From the NCBI GenBank assembly GCA_963932465.1, contig OZ010799.1, positions 279,531,164 through 279,595,163 of the forward strand: 64,000 bases of DNA. Direction: 5' to 3'. The first letter of the stretch is position 1; each line of letters starts with the position of its first letter. The position numbers and the translations under genes are program-made. Positions 11,564-22,151 of the stretch are shown piece by piece. The notes below the pieces were generated by a model. The model searched no databases. It worked only from the letters and a program-made list of their open reading frames with translations, and had not been told where the DNA came from. The DNA comes from Maratus speciosus. Taxonomy: Eukaryota; Arthropoda; Arachnida; Araneae; Salticidae.

Positions 11564-11801
11564 TAAACATTTCTTAAATTGAGGAATTTCACTCCTTGCT
11601 GCAACAATGCAGTTTAATAATAACCTTACAGGTTTTACCAACAATAAAACACTTTATTTCTTAAAACACACATACTACAATATATAATAAAACACACATA
11701 CACACATAATAACGCCTGCATTCAACTGTTAACGGTATATATAAATATTATGCAGACGTACATACAATAAATACATTAAAACCAACTGATGTGGAAAATT
11801 A

Positions 11802-11872
11802 GCCAGAGCCAGGAATCGAATCCGGGACAATAGCTTTCCATTATGTTGCTCTAACCACAGCGCTACTCTGGC
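11802..11872 (-). repeat. tRNA-derived sequence (SINE-like head)
   Basis: 71 nt on the minus strand with a perfect 7-bp acceptor pairing, GCCAGAG with CTCTGGC. It has a box A-like TAGCGCTGTGGTTAGAGC and a box B-like GGATTCGATTCC. The D and T stems carry mismatches, so it is not a clean functional tRNA. The sequence just upstream, CAGGTATCGG, is shared with the tRNA-like unit at 29969-30039. That suggests a dispersed tRNA-derived family. Confidence 0.6.
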
Positions 11873-12851
11873 CGATACCTGGGTCTGCAATTTTTCACTA
11901 ATGAACCATGTTGGGAATGTCACCAGCCATCTATACGACAGCCATCATTACGATCATTGCTGAAAGTATTGTCTTTCAAGAAGAAAAATTGAACAATAAA
12001 GATAAACGTTTAATTCTGCAATTCATTCCATTTTCTTAGTACCAAAATATTTCTCATATAAGCTGCTTCGAATTCCTTAAGTAATTTCAGGTAAATTTCA
12101 ATAAATATTCATAAATTAACAATAATCCTAGTTTAAAAATAAATAATAAATATTTTTATGCAATATATTAACTAAAGATGTGTAAATTTTAATGCTTAAG
12201 TAATTCCCAGGTTAAAAAATCTGAATTTACATGAACTTACATCTTTGCATTTATCCATTTGAGCATGAGCGCTAATCTTATAATGATTGTAGCGAATAAA
12301 AGTTACGTCATTTTGACGCAAACATAATAAAATGTTTGAGATTAAGGAATAAAAATTACAAGTTTTATTTTAAATATGAAGTAATTTTTATCTTTGAAAG
12401 CTTTTCGTATTACAGCAAGATTTTTATGTACTATTTCAATAATTTTCTAATAGAATTTTTCTAAAATGTTGTTGAAATGAAAGTACCAAAAAGAAGAATT
12501 ACGATAGTCTTCATTATAAAAATAAGCATTTTACTTTGTTAAAATTTAAAATAAATAGAATTTTAACCAATCAGTTTGCTTTTGGTAATTTTTATTTAAT
12601 TGATTTTACACAAATTAAGTTGACATATTAAATTTCTGAAGTACCTCTTAAAAAATTTCTTTTTTACTATTCCTTTTGTACAAAGTTGTATTTGATACTT
12701 AATTTTGTTTAGTACTTTCGATTTCTATTTTAGACGTATTTTCAAAACTCTTACTCCATTCTACGTGGTATTTTCATTTTCTATTTCGTATTTTCACATT
12801 CAGTGTTAATAATCTGGCATTCAAGTCTATTTGATATTTTCACTTTCTTTC
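11873..12851. other. AT-rich region without recognised features
   Basis: No coding similarity before the Tc1 remnant, and no terminal repeat that I can pair. Confidence 0.45.
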
Positions 12852-13295
12852 ATGGTTTGTGGTTGCATGAATGCAGAAGGATCTGGAACGTTATGCATCG
12901 TCTACGAAAACGTTAGCTGTAAGGTATATCAAGAAATTTTGGAATATTACATGATTCCATCATCAAAAAATTTATTTGGAGATGATTTCATCTTTCAACA
13001 AGATTTAGCGTCACAGCATAACTCGGTGTCAACTAAGAATTCGCTCCGCCAACACAACATTAAGGTACTTCCTTAACCAACACACTCAACAAGCCTTAAT
13101 GCCACCGAAAACTTATGGTGTATAATGAAGAAAAATTTCCAAGAAAATGCTCCTTCAAGTAAAACTGAGTTATTGATACGTATAAAGTCTATTTGGGGTA
13201 ATATTAATAGAAATGTTTGTAAACACCTTTTATATAATATGCAAGATCGGTTGTACGCTGCTGTAAAAGCTAAAGGGGATGCTACAAAATGTTAA
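12852..13295 (+). pseudogene. Tc1-like transposase, C-terminal remnant
   Basis: Tc1/mariner transposases cut and paste DNA at TA sites in the nucleus with a DDE catalytic core. The fragment starts at MVCGCMNAEGSG, matching the MVWGC-type block before the second catalytic residue. It retains the second Asp in FIFQQD. A TAA at 13074-13076 replaces a position that is usually Trp. The same frame then continues through LNATENLW, which holds the third acidic residue (Glu), to TAA at 13293-13295. The N-terminal half and the terminal inverted repeats are missing or unrecognisable. Confidence 0.8.
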
Positions 13296-14018
13296 CTACC
13301 ATTTGCTTCATATTCATAAGGTAATATTATTGAGTAAAATAAAATATTCTAATATTTTAAACCAATCTAAATTTTATTCTAATATTTTGATGTGTTTCAG
13401 AAAGCTGTATACCTAATTTATTGTACTGAATTTTTATTTTGTAAAAGTTAAAATCTTATCTAAACATTCCAGATTTACTTTATAAGAAATTTAATTGCAT
13501 TTACTTAGTATCAAAAACAAATAAATGAAAAAAAATTTCTTATTAGTTTTTCTCAATTATTCTAATATTTTGAATATGAGCTGTATATGGACGCAATAAT
13601 TCTAACATGGGAACATTCAGCTAGCTGTAATTGAAAAAAATGAGATGTGTTTAAATTTCAGAAGTTCGTACTCAGAGTACCTATTCTCAGTCATTGCATA
13701 ATATAATGTATTCATGCAGGCTTTAGAAATTGGTTTTTTTTTCTTTTTTTAGGGATCACATATTTATGCGGAAAAGTGTTTAGCACAGCATATGGAATGA
13801 GATATTTCGGTAACTCAACAAAATAATTCTATGATGACATTCAGCTACTTCTGATTGACGAAAATGACAAGAATTTGAATTTCAGAAACTCGCAGTAACA
13901 GTGCGCATTCTTGACCCATTTAAGTCTACCCAGCAAAGAAAGAAACAGTGGGCCATCAGCTGGAAAAAAGATGGCAGCCAGCACTACCATCAGCGGTAAA
14001 GTGCAATGGTGCCATTAC
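13296..14018. other. Spacer, no recognised gene
   Basis: AT-rich up to about 13,910. The more GC-rich stretch around the MITE (about 13,925-14,340) has alternating 'ATCAG' and 'TGCCAT' motifs but no clear frame. Confidence 0.4.
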
Positions 14019-14022
14019 TTAA

Positions 14023-14221
14023 CACTAGAACCGCCGCAGCGGTCATTTTGACCGCTACCAAATAAAAATATTTCTATTATCACCAGAAATGTCTTTCTAA
14101 AATAAGTTTTAAACGTACACCAGAGAAATAAGTTAAATAAATAAATTAAATAGTTTCAAATAAAAATTCCGGTGCAAGATATTTTTATAACACTTCAGTG
14201 AAATTTCCGGCGGTTTTAGTG
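14023..14221. mobile_element. TTAA-flanked piggyBac-like MITE
   Basis: Flanked by TTAA at 14019-14022 and 14222-14225. The inward ends CACTAGAACCGCCG and CACTAAAACCGCCGG form inverted repeats. The interior is related to the MITE in BEL gag at 2281-2480. Confidence 0.9.
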
Positions 14222-14345
14222 TTAAACCTGTCGAAAAGTTTCCAAGCGGAATGCAGCTGACCCATCAGTGATAGCCAACAGCAGACCAGCATTGGTGTGC
14301 CATCACATTACTTCAATCCGGCACTTTTCCTGCAGTGCTAGCAAC

Positions 14346-17314
14346 CAGGGTTGTGCAAAATTTTAATTAGATTAACGATTGAAAGTTAACGATTATTTTT
14401 TTAATCATGATTAAAGATTGACCGATTAATCTTAGTTTCAATCCAATTCATAGACTAACGATCAGTGATTGTTTTAATGTAATCAATGCTTTGATTACGA
14501 TTAAATCAATTCAATCCTACTCATAGACTAATGACCAATGATTATTTGGTTGTAATCTTTTGCGTTTTTACGATTAAATCAATTCTTAATCTAAATAGTC
14601 AATCTAATAAAGGATTTATGATTGAAAACTCCATGTATTGTTCTGGCTTTGGGGCCTTTATTTTATGTTTTTTTTTTCAAGCATCTTCTGGTTTAATTAC
14701 CCTTGATCGCTGCTAAGGTCATGCATCAGGTCTTGTCTTGGATAGTGTTCTCTTTAAATATTTTGGATTTGTTTCATTTCGAGTAGATTTTGACTCTTTC
14801 TGGTCGGGCTCGGTATGACTTGATTTTTTTTTTTTTTTAAGTTCTGAATATTTTTTAAATGAAGAAAACTGTATGTAAATACAATGAAGCCAAGGCAGGC
14901 CAGTCATTATTTTATTTAGGCTTAATAATGTTGTCCTACATCGTAATTTTTTCTCGTAATTCTATGATTGAGTCACTTTTATTCACGACACCCGCTCTAT
15001 AACAGTTGATACTTACAACTTGTTGTAAAGGTTATCTAAATAATACTAGATGATTAATAATTAAATACTAAGCATTGATTAAAAAACAAAAAATAATATG
15101 TAATAAAAACTTCTTAAATTTAAGTGTTTGACCTTATCCAGCATTCCATATTCCAAGAGTACAAAAAACTAAAAAAGGAAAGGCAAATATAAACCTTTAA
15201 CTCATGTTACCGGTTTCACAAACCACTGCTTTTTTCAATTTTTATATTTTAACTTGTAACTTTCAGTTTATCTACAAATATTACCGAAATTTTGCTTCGT
15301 TTGGAACTTTAATACTGTCACCAGAGACTTTTGAATAAGGGAATTTTAATTGTAACAGTACTGCACAAAAAGTTTAGTACAAAAACACAATCCTGAAATT
15401 TAATCGCGTCTTTTATTCATCTTTCAATAGAGCGGTCTCACAGACCACCACAGTAGTTAAGTGACAATTTATGTGACATCAGTTAAAGGTTAATTCAATA
15501 TTACTTTGGCGAGAATGGGAAGAGATGCAAAACATCCCCTTTGATTTATTCTTACAATTTTATGATGTGAAGCGAACATCAAGCTGTTTCATTTTGCTTT
15601 TACGATAGACTTTCTTCATCAGTTTGTTGCAAGTTTATTTTTGTGATATAAGCATAATTTTGTATGTTACCGTAATGTCGTATGTTTAGCGTAATTTAGT
15701 ACTTTTATTAAACGCAATTTTCAGCTGCAAATCAGTTATCCGATACAGAATCTTTTTTTTTTTCTTTCAATTCTTTAAACTGTTTAAAAACTGTCTAAAC
15801 ATATGTAAATGTGCACTGTAAAATTATTTGTAAGCTTAATAAATAATATTTATAGATAATTTTCTTTATATTTAATTAGATTAAAATTCCAACAAAAAAT
15901 ATATATGTATGTATATATTTTTTTCTTCAAAGATTAAATGAGTTGCAATTAAGGGACACTTGGTACACAAATCTTAAGATTTTATTTTATTCATTAACAG
16001 TGTTTAATGCAGGCACTTTTCTCCTGGAGGGATTTTTGTGGTTCCGGATGAGGGGGGGGGGGGGATTTCACTTTTTGACCATTGTAAATACAAAATCTCA
16101 AATCATCCGGTAGGTGACATTTCACCGCTAGAAGGGGGGGGGGGTCATTAAGTATGGTCAAATATAGATATATTCTTTTCTTTTCCGTTAGGAGTTTCTA
16201 CACTAGAAGCTTATAAAAAAGTTGAGTTGAATCTTTTTTATTTTTACTTTGAAAATTACTGCCATTCAAGAAGGACCAAAAAATACATTTTTATGAAATT
16301 TTCTTATATTTCCCGTTAAAAGGCGCTTTTTATGCTCCCACAGCTTTTTATATTTCAATTTAAAAAAAGTGTAAGGCGCATATATTTTTCTCTTAAAAGT
16401 AGCAACCGTGTATAATTTCAAGTTTGTATCCTTAACATTTCCTCAAAAATCGTAATTTTAAACTTTTTTTTAACGCTTTTCGTCATTTATTTAAATCTAT
16501 TAAATATCTAAACTTTTTAACTGTTCTGTGAGACTAGTCTTAAAAGTAACATCCACATCAAATTAAAAAAATTTTTTCCTTAACAATTCCATTGAAATCG
16601 TAATTTAGGACGTTTTTAGAACACTTTTTGCTGATTTCACCAATTTTCGATTTTTTTAGAAACTGTTCTTACATAGCATTTAAAACTTTTAAGTAATTAC
16701 GATCACGCAAATTTCAAGTTTCTCTCCCCATCGATATAATAAAAATCGCAATTTCAAAACTTTTTCGCTTCTGCATCCATTGAAGGTAGTGGCACCGACA
16801 TAAAGTACAGTCTATGAGGAAGCAGGTACTATCGCCATCGATTTGTGACTATCAAATGATTGATAATATTGCTCCTATTTGCCAAAAATAATTATAAAAG
16901 AATATATCAGTTTTATTAAGCGATTTTCAATTGCCCCTAAACCCCCCTAAATAATTTAAACATATTGACCTCGGTTTATATGAATAATTTTGTGTGACAC
17001 TGTATAATCAATAAGGAAAATCGTATAGTGACTCTTAAAAAGAATTTTGTAGCAATGAAAGCAAATTTAAGAAAGTAAACAGGGCAGTCATATTTAATTT
17101 TTATTTATGTAATTAATTATTAAATTAATCACGATTAAATTAATGAAGATTGAAATTCATGCAGATTGAAAAAATCATAAAAAAAACTTTTTAAAGATCA
17201 ATTACTTTTTCAATTTCAATCATGATAAATTGAATTAGGCGTCAATTTCGTATGATTGAATCTTTAATCGACTAATCAATCGATTAAAAAAGTAATCGAT
17301 TAGTGCCAACCCTG
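14346..17314. mobile_element. hAT-like non-autonomous element (or composite)
   Basis: The left end CAGGGTTGTGCAAAA and the right end, read inward as CAGGGTTGGCACTAA, match hAT-type termini. Both terminal 200-bp regions are dense in ATTAATCG/CGATTAA motifs, as expected for subterminal binding sites. The flanking 8-mers (CTAGCAAC, GTTTTAAA) do not match, so the two ends may belong to different insertions or one flank was lost. There is no transposase frame. Poly-G runs lie near 16050 and 16134. Confidence 0.55.
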
Positions 17315-18129
17315 GTTTTAAATTTATTTTATAATTACAGTTTTTTTATTATAGTTTATAGTAAGCAGTTTTATGTTATCTATATTATTTATTTATTTAC
17401 TTTAAACAATTTGCCATTTTTAACCAGGTTATGTGTTTAAGAACGTAAAATTACTGTTTTAAACATAATTGGCAAACGATGAACAAGATTGGCAATTGTC
17501 AACCATTTTTGGCGATCTATCTCATGGTCCAGGTAATACGTAATTTTTTTCAATGGAAGAAATTGGAATTGAAATAATACATCGCGATTTTTCGTTTTCT
17601 AGTGGATAAGAAGAAAAAAATGTTTATTTTTATGTCAGCCGTGTGCAAATCTCGCCATCAGCATTTTTTAAATTGCCAATAGCAGTAGTTACATTTCGCG
17701 TATGTAAATTAAAAACAATTAAATTGTTGCATTATTTCCTATTATTGTTTTACTTTTCAGTTTTCAATGAAATTAGCGTAAGGCATTTACTTTAAATGAA
17801 ACGAGTGAAACGTTTATATTTTGAATGAAAATAATAAAATAAGAATAAGGTATGGAAACAATTTTTGTTGATTTATTACTTGCGTCCGACTAACATAAAC
17901 GTATCACAAAAGCCATATATTCACCTTTCTTTGCGTAGTTGTTCATGGGATTCCTGGTTAATCTACCGTAAACGGAGCCTCGCCAATCGGTGTATCAGCT
18001 ACAATATTGAAAGCATCGTTTAAGTATGAAACGAAAACTTCACGATGAATTCTATTACAGAAAATCGTATTATCATCATCTACTACACATTTAAAACGGA
18101 TAATTGCATTTTATTCCGATTTTTTATAA
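17315..18129. other. AT-rich spacer
   Basis: No gene or repeat structure recognised. Confidence 0.45.
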
Positions 18130-19620
18130 TACCTTGATAGGATACACCACTATTATAATGTTTTTGGAACGGGTTTTGTGTATACACAGTGTTCTACGTT
18201 GCTTAGTTATAGAGATAAAGAAAAAAGTTAAAAAATTAAGTGAACCTTATTATTAAAGGTTAGCCTTTAAAAATAATCTATTGAATAGATTTTGATCCAT
18301 GTGGCACTATTACACAACTTTTCAGGAATAGTTTTATTATATAACATTTCATTATATGTTGCTTAGTTATAGAGCTATTGGAAAAGTTTTAGAGAAAGGT
18401 GAAAGCAATTATTAAAGATGCATCTACTGTAATTATATAAAATGCAAATTTGTGTTTCCTTCCACCCGTTTATAATTTCAGGGCTCCCAAATGGTCCGCC
18501 AACTGAATACCAATAAATTTTAACAGCAAATTTTATGGTAGGTTTGAATTAGAATTAACTTTCAAAGGTGTTTCCGGGGCGGTTTGTAAGAAAAATCTAA
18601 AAAGAAAATTTTTCTAAAATAATATTGGTATTCAGTAGGCGGACCATTTGGGAGTCCTGTAATTTGAATTTTGTTGGATGTATTTTGATGGGAATTAACA
18701 TTGTCAGTTAGATAATTTTTTGAGGATGATTAGTACTTCTTGTATGGATGGTACTTCTCTGTAGCGAAGCTTTGTTCTGGAATATTGTTTTTTTCTGAAG
18801 CGCAAACTTGACAACAAATCAGATTGAAGAAAATCACATTGCAAGAGAAAGTTCCAAAACTAGGTGAACCCGATTGCGAAAGATTACCTTTTATTTAAAG
18901 TTCCACTGAACGTATTTTAATCGGAGTTGCACAATTAGGTAATATTTCAGGGATTGTTTCAATATTTAACATATCATTCTACATTTTTAGTTACGGAGCT
19001 ATGAGAAAAGTCTTCAGTGGTGTAGTTGTAAAAAAAGTAGGATAAAATCTACAGGCAGAGGGTATATACTAGAGAGTACATATGTAATAGCTATGGGGGG
19101 GTGGGGTAGGGTTTCTAAAAAATCCAGAAGGTCTACTGCGTATAGCCTACGTTGCATTCCTGAAAGTTCTATAATCACGTTAACGCGATTACGAAAGATA
19201 TGTTTAACTGTCTACTCCACATATAAAATACAAAGAGCAATTTCGGTCCGATCACTTATAACTTGTGTTCTTTCGAATAGATTTTGAGAAGAATTGGATT
19301 GTAAGTTAGATAAATTTTCAAGAAAGGGTTTAGTATATAACACATATCACCCTACGTTGCTTGGTTATAGAATTATGTGCGAAAGTTCTTTAATCAGTGA
19401 ATCCTATTTGGAAAGGTTACCCTTTTTAAAATGTTCGACTGAGTTAAGTTCTATGTAATTAGCACTGGATGTTAGATAACTTTTCAGGGAAGGTTTTAGA
19501 ATATAACACGGTGAACCCGATTATGAAAAATTAGTCTTATTGGAAGGTTTTACTGAACGGATTTTGATGATATCTGCATTTTTAAATTTTCAGGGATGAT
19601 TTTAATATGCTACATATTGT
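18130..19620. repeat. Degenerate tandem repeat region (GTTGCTTAGTTATAGAG family)
   Basis: Related blocks recur: GTTGCTTAGTTATAGAG near 18198 and 18358, with variants near 18981 and 19353. Each is followed by TGAACC(C/T)..ATT, a block like ACTGAACGNATTTTGAT, and a TTTTCAGGGAT segment. Spacing is irregular (roughly 160-370 bp) because of indels and an inserted MITE. No reading frame is conserved between units. Confidence 0.6.
18479..18659. mobile_element. 181-bp MITE with 36-bp terminal inverted repeats
   Basis: The ends begin CAGGGCTCCCAAATGGTCCG and, on the other strand, CAGGACTCCCAAATGGTCCG. They match at 34 of 36 positions. The direct repeat TAATTT immediately flanks both sides (18473-18478, 18660-18665). 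The CAG...CTG termini are hAT-like, but a 6-bp duplication is short for that group, so the superfamily is open. Confidence 0.85.
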
Positions 19621-20099
19621 TCTTTTATCTTTTCCATATTCAATTCTAAATAATCAACTAAAGGATTTGCTTCTTAACTGTCCAAATTTTGTCTCAGACA
19701 TAAGACTATATAAAACCATAATGGTGTTCATACTGTTTTCAGCAATGCGGAAGATCATTGGAGATAAATGTATATATTGCTATAAAACACAAGATCAAAT
19801 ACAGCGATATAATTAGTTTGATTAAAGTTTCGTTCGTAGAAACCGACCAGCGTAGCGGGCGAAGGCTGCTAGAGTATAATATATTCTCCAAAAGGGATCT
19901 CAGTAGAAAGTACAATTTAGAAATTATCGTGTTTACTCACATATTCATATAAAAATCGTAATTTGTATATTTTCCGTATACTTTCTTCCTCAATTAAAAA
20001 CGCATACGTGACGTTTTTGGGGATAATATAGCCATATGAATAAAAGATACCATATAACAAATTATTTAGCTGATTGTTCAAGATTAGATTAATAAACGT

Positions 20100-20916
20100 C
20101 TAAGAACAACGTAAATGACTTATGTATTTCAGTTATCATGTAAATGAATTATACGAAATGTTAGTGATTTAATTGTTCGAGATCTTTGTGTTTAAAAATG
20201 CATGTTTAAAAGTTTTGAAACAGAGTAATTAAATTACTAGAATTTGTACAGTAGGATAAAAGGAAAATTTTACTCTATAATTAACTTTTAACTGCTAATT
20301 AAGTAAAGAAGAATTTTAGTAACAGGAAACATGTCTTTTTGGGGAATCTTGTTGAATTCAAACTGTGTTAATAGAAATTTTAATTTCCGCATTTTAATAA
20401 AAGTATTATTTAGAAAGAATGAAAATTGGATTTTTTAATACTTTGATTTTAATTTAAATCAATTGGAAGAATATAAATTTAATCAAGCATTGATGAAATT
20501 AATGTATTTACATTGTTGAAACGTTTTGTATACTATACGGTATTTAATTAATTGTTACTTTTAACTGTGGCAATTTAATTCAAATTTGATTTCAAGATAA
20601 CACGAAATGTATTCAACTCAGTAATGAAACTTTAATATACTTTCTGCTCTAACAGCAGTAACAATAAAAAACAAAATTGTTGTTGAAAAATATTTTATAC
20701 TTTTTTATAAGAGATGCATGCAACATTGTATTTCGGTGCTTAAATACATATGAACTACAATGTAACAAATTATGCACATTATTGCAGAAGATTAAATAAA
20801 TGAATCAAAATTAGATCAAACTAGGTCAAAGTCAGTGATTTTTTTAAGTGGTGTGTAAATGAATAATACGAATTATCAATTTAAGCGCTATTCTTCTAGA
20901 GGCTAAAATAACAGTA
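20100..20916. repeat. Decayed units of a ~550-bp tandem array
   Basis: Blocks such as GTGATTT...GTAAATGAAT-ATACGAA followed by a TTTGTGTTTAAAA block correspond in order to blocks at 26,800-27,960. Strongly diverged, and no coding frames. The array appears to be the background into which the pogo-like, DD41D and CACTG elements inserted. Confidence 0.45.
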
Positions 20917-21523
20917 CAGTAGAACTTCTTTTATCCGAAACTCTTTTAATTGAAACTCTCGGTTAACCAAAATCCATTTTAAAACCTTTTTTTTTTTTTT
21001 TTTTTTTTTAAACTATCATGTACCTTGTGTACTAGCGGTCATTTCCGAACTACGAGTACGTATTACATACATTTTTTATCCCCTTTCTTAGACTTCCTTT
21101 GAATTCAACTTGTGTTCCTGTAAGCTGCGAAGTCGAACGAAGAAAACGAACAAGTTAGCTGAAGCTTTTGAATGTTTTGGAAAAGGTTTGGCATGGCTGG
21201 TGCAGCAGAAAGACTATGATACTGGTGAACTAATAATATTAACAAACTCCATGAAAGAGCTTCAAAGCAATTGCAATCAAAACTGCGAGAAACAAAACAT
21301 ATTTTCAAATCCTTGTGATACGTCTAAAAGGTACTTAATTTCAAAATTAAAATTCAGATAATTTATTCTTGTTTCTATTTTGCTAGTACTTTATTTTTAT
21401 TAAGCACTTGTTACCATAATAAGAAATATTGCATATATTTCTTCGTATTCTTAAAATTGAAACATTTTCGATTATCCGAAAGAGGATCGGTCCCAATTAC
21501 TTCGGATAATCGACGTTCTACTG
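20917..21523 (+). mobile_element. pogo/Tigger-like transposon remnant
   Basis: The inward ends CAGTAGAACTTCTTTTATCC and CAGTAGAACGTCGATTATCC form the inverted termini. TA precedes the left end at 20915-20916; the matching TA on the right has become TG. The total length of about 0.6 kb shows heavy internal deletion. A T-rich run (about 20,990-21,010) lies inside. Confidence 0.75.
21128..21361 (+). pseudogene. pogo/Jerky-type transposase C-terminal fragment
   Basis: A frame of about 75 residues contains AFECFGKGLAWLVQQ and ILTNSMKELQSN. This resembles the C-terminal helices of pogo/Tigger/Jerky transposases, which carry an E-x-L-x-W-L-E-x-Q type motif before a leucine-rich end. There is no DDE core in the remnant. 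Its place between pogo-type ends supports the call. Confidence 0.6.
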
Positions 21524-22149
21524 TGTTTAAATCACTAAGAAATACATAATATTTAATTAAAGAAGAATGTTGCTCTTTAATTAAATATGTAATTGCTATT
21601 ATTAATCAATAAAATCTGCAAGATTAAAAATAATTTTCATTACGGTAGTATTGTTTGATTGGAGATGCTGGTGAAGGTAATTCACTATTTAAAAATTAAA
21701 AACTATATCAAAATTCATTAAACTTGCAAGTAAAAAATTGCATAAATACATATACAATAAAAATTGCAAACCTTTGGGGCTATGTTTTAGCCCGCCTCAT
21801 CAGTGCATTAACATTCAAATGATCAGAAGACTATATATAATGTTTACATGTATGTGCGCCATTCGTCTTGCCAAGCATAAACGTACCTTCAAAACTGGAA
21901 GCCTGCAATCTAAACTCGCACAGAATTCTTTGGATACCGAACTAAGATTTCCCAAGTATGACAGTTTCAGATCGAGTTGCAATAACGTTTAAAGTAGTGT
22001 TTTTCTTGAAAGTGTGTTCATACGTAAGCAAATTTCGCCGATTAATGAATCCTGTGCAGTTCCATCTGAATACACAGCATTAATTTGATATGGTTTTTCA
22101 TATTTTCTTTGACTTTAACTGTTAGTAAGTATTAACTTTAAACATTATA
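21524..22149. other. Spacer with one arm of a dispersed inverted repeat
   Basis: The left part (21,550-21,640) resembles the 550-bp array. 21727-21838 is listed separately. No gene. Confidence 0.45.
21727..21838 (+). repeat. Dispersed repeat with GGCTANGTTTTAGCC palindrome, forward copy
   Basis: About 110 bp, present in inverted orientation at 25129-25235 on the other side of the DD41D transposon. It contains GGGCTATGTTTTAGCCC and ACATTCAAATGATCAGAAGA. The two copies may be ends of an older fold-back element or two independent insertions. Confidence 0.65.
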
Positions 22150-22151
22150 TA

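Noticed and set aside
11802..11872. Genuine tRNA gene
   Set aside because: The acceptor is perfect but the D, anticodon and T stems are imperfect, and the flank is shared with another tRNA-like repeat, so a SINE-type origin is more likely.
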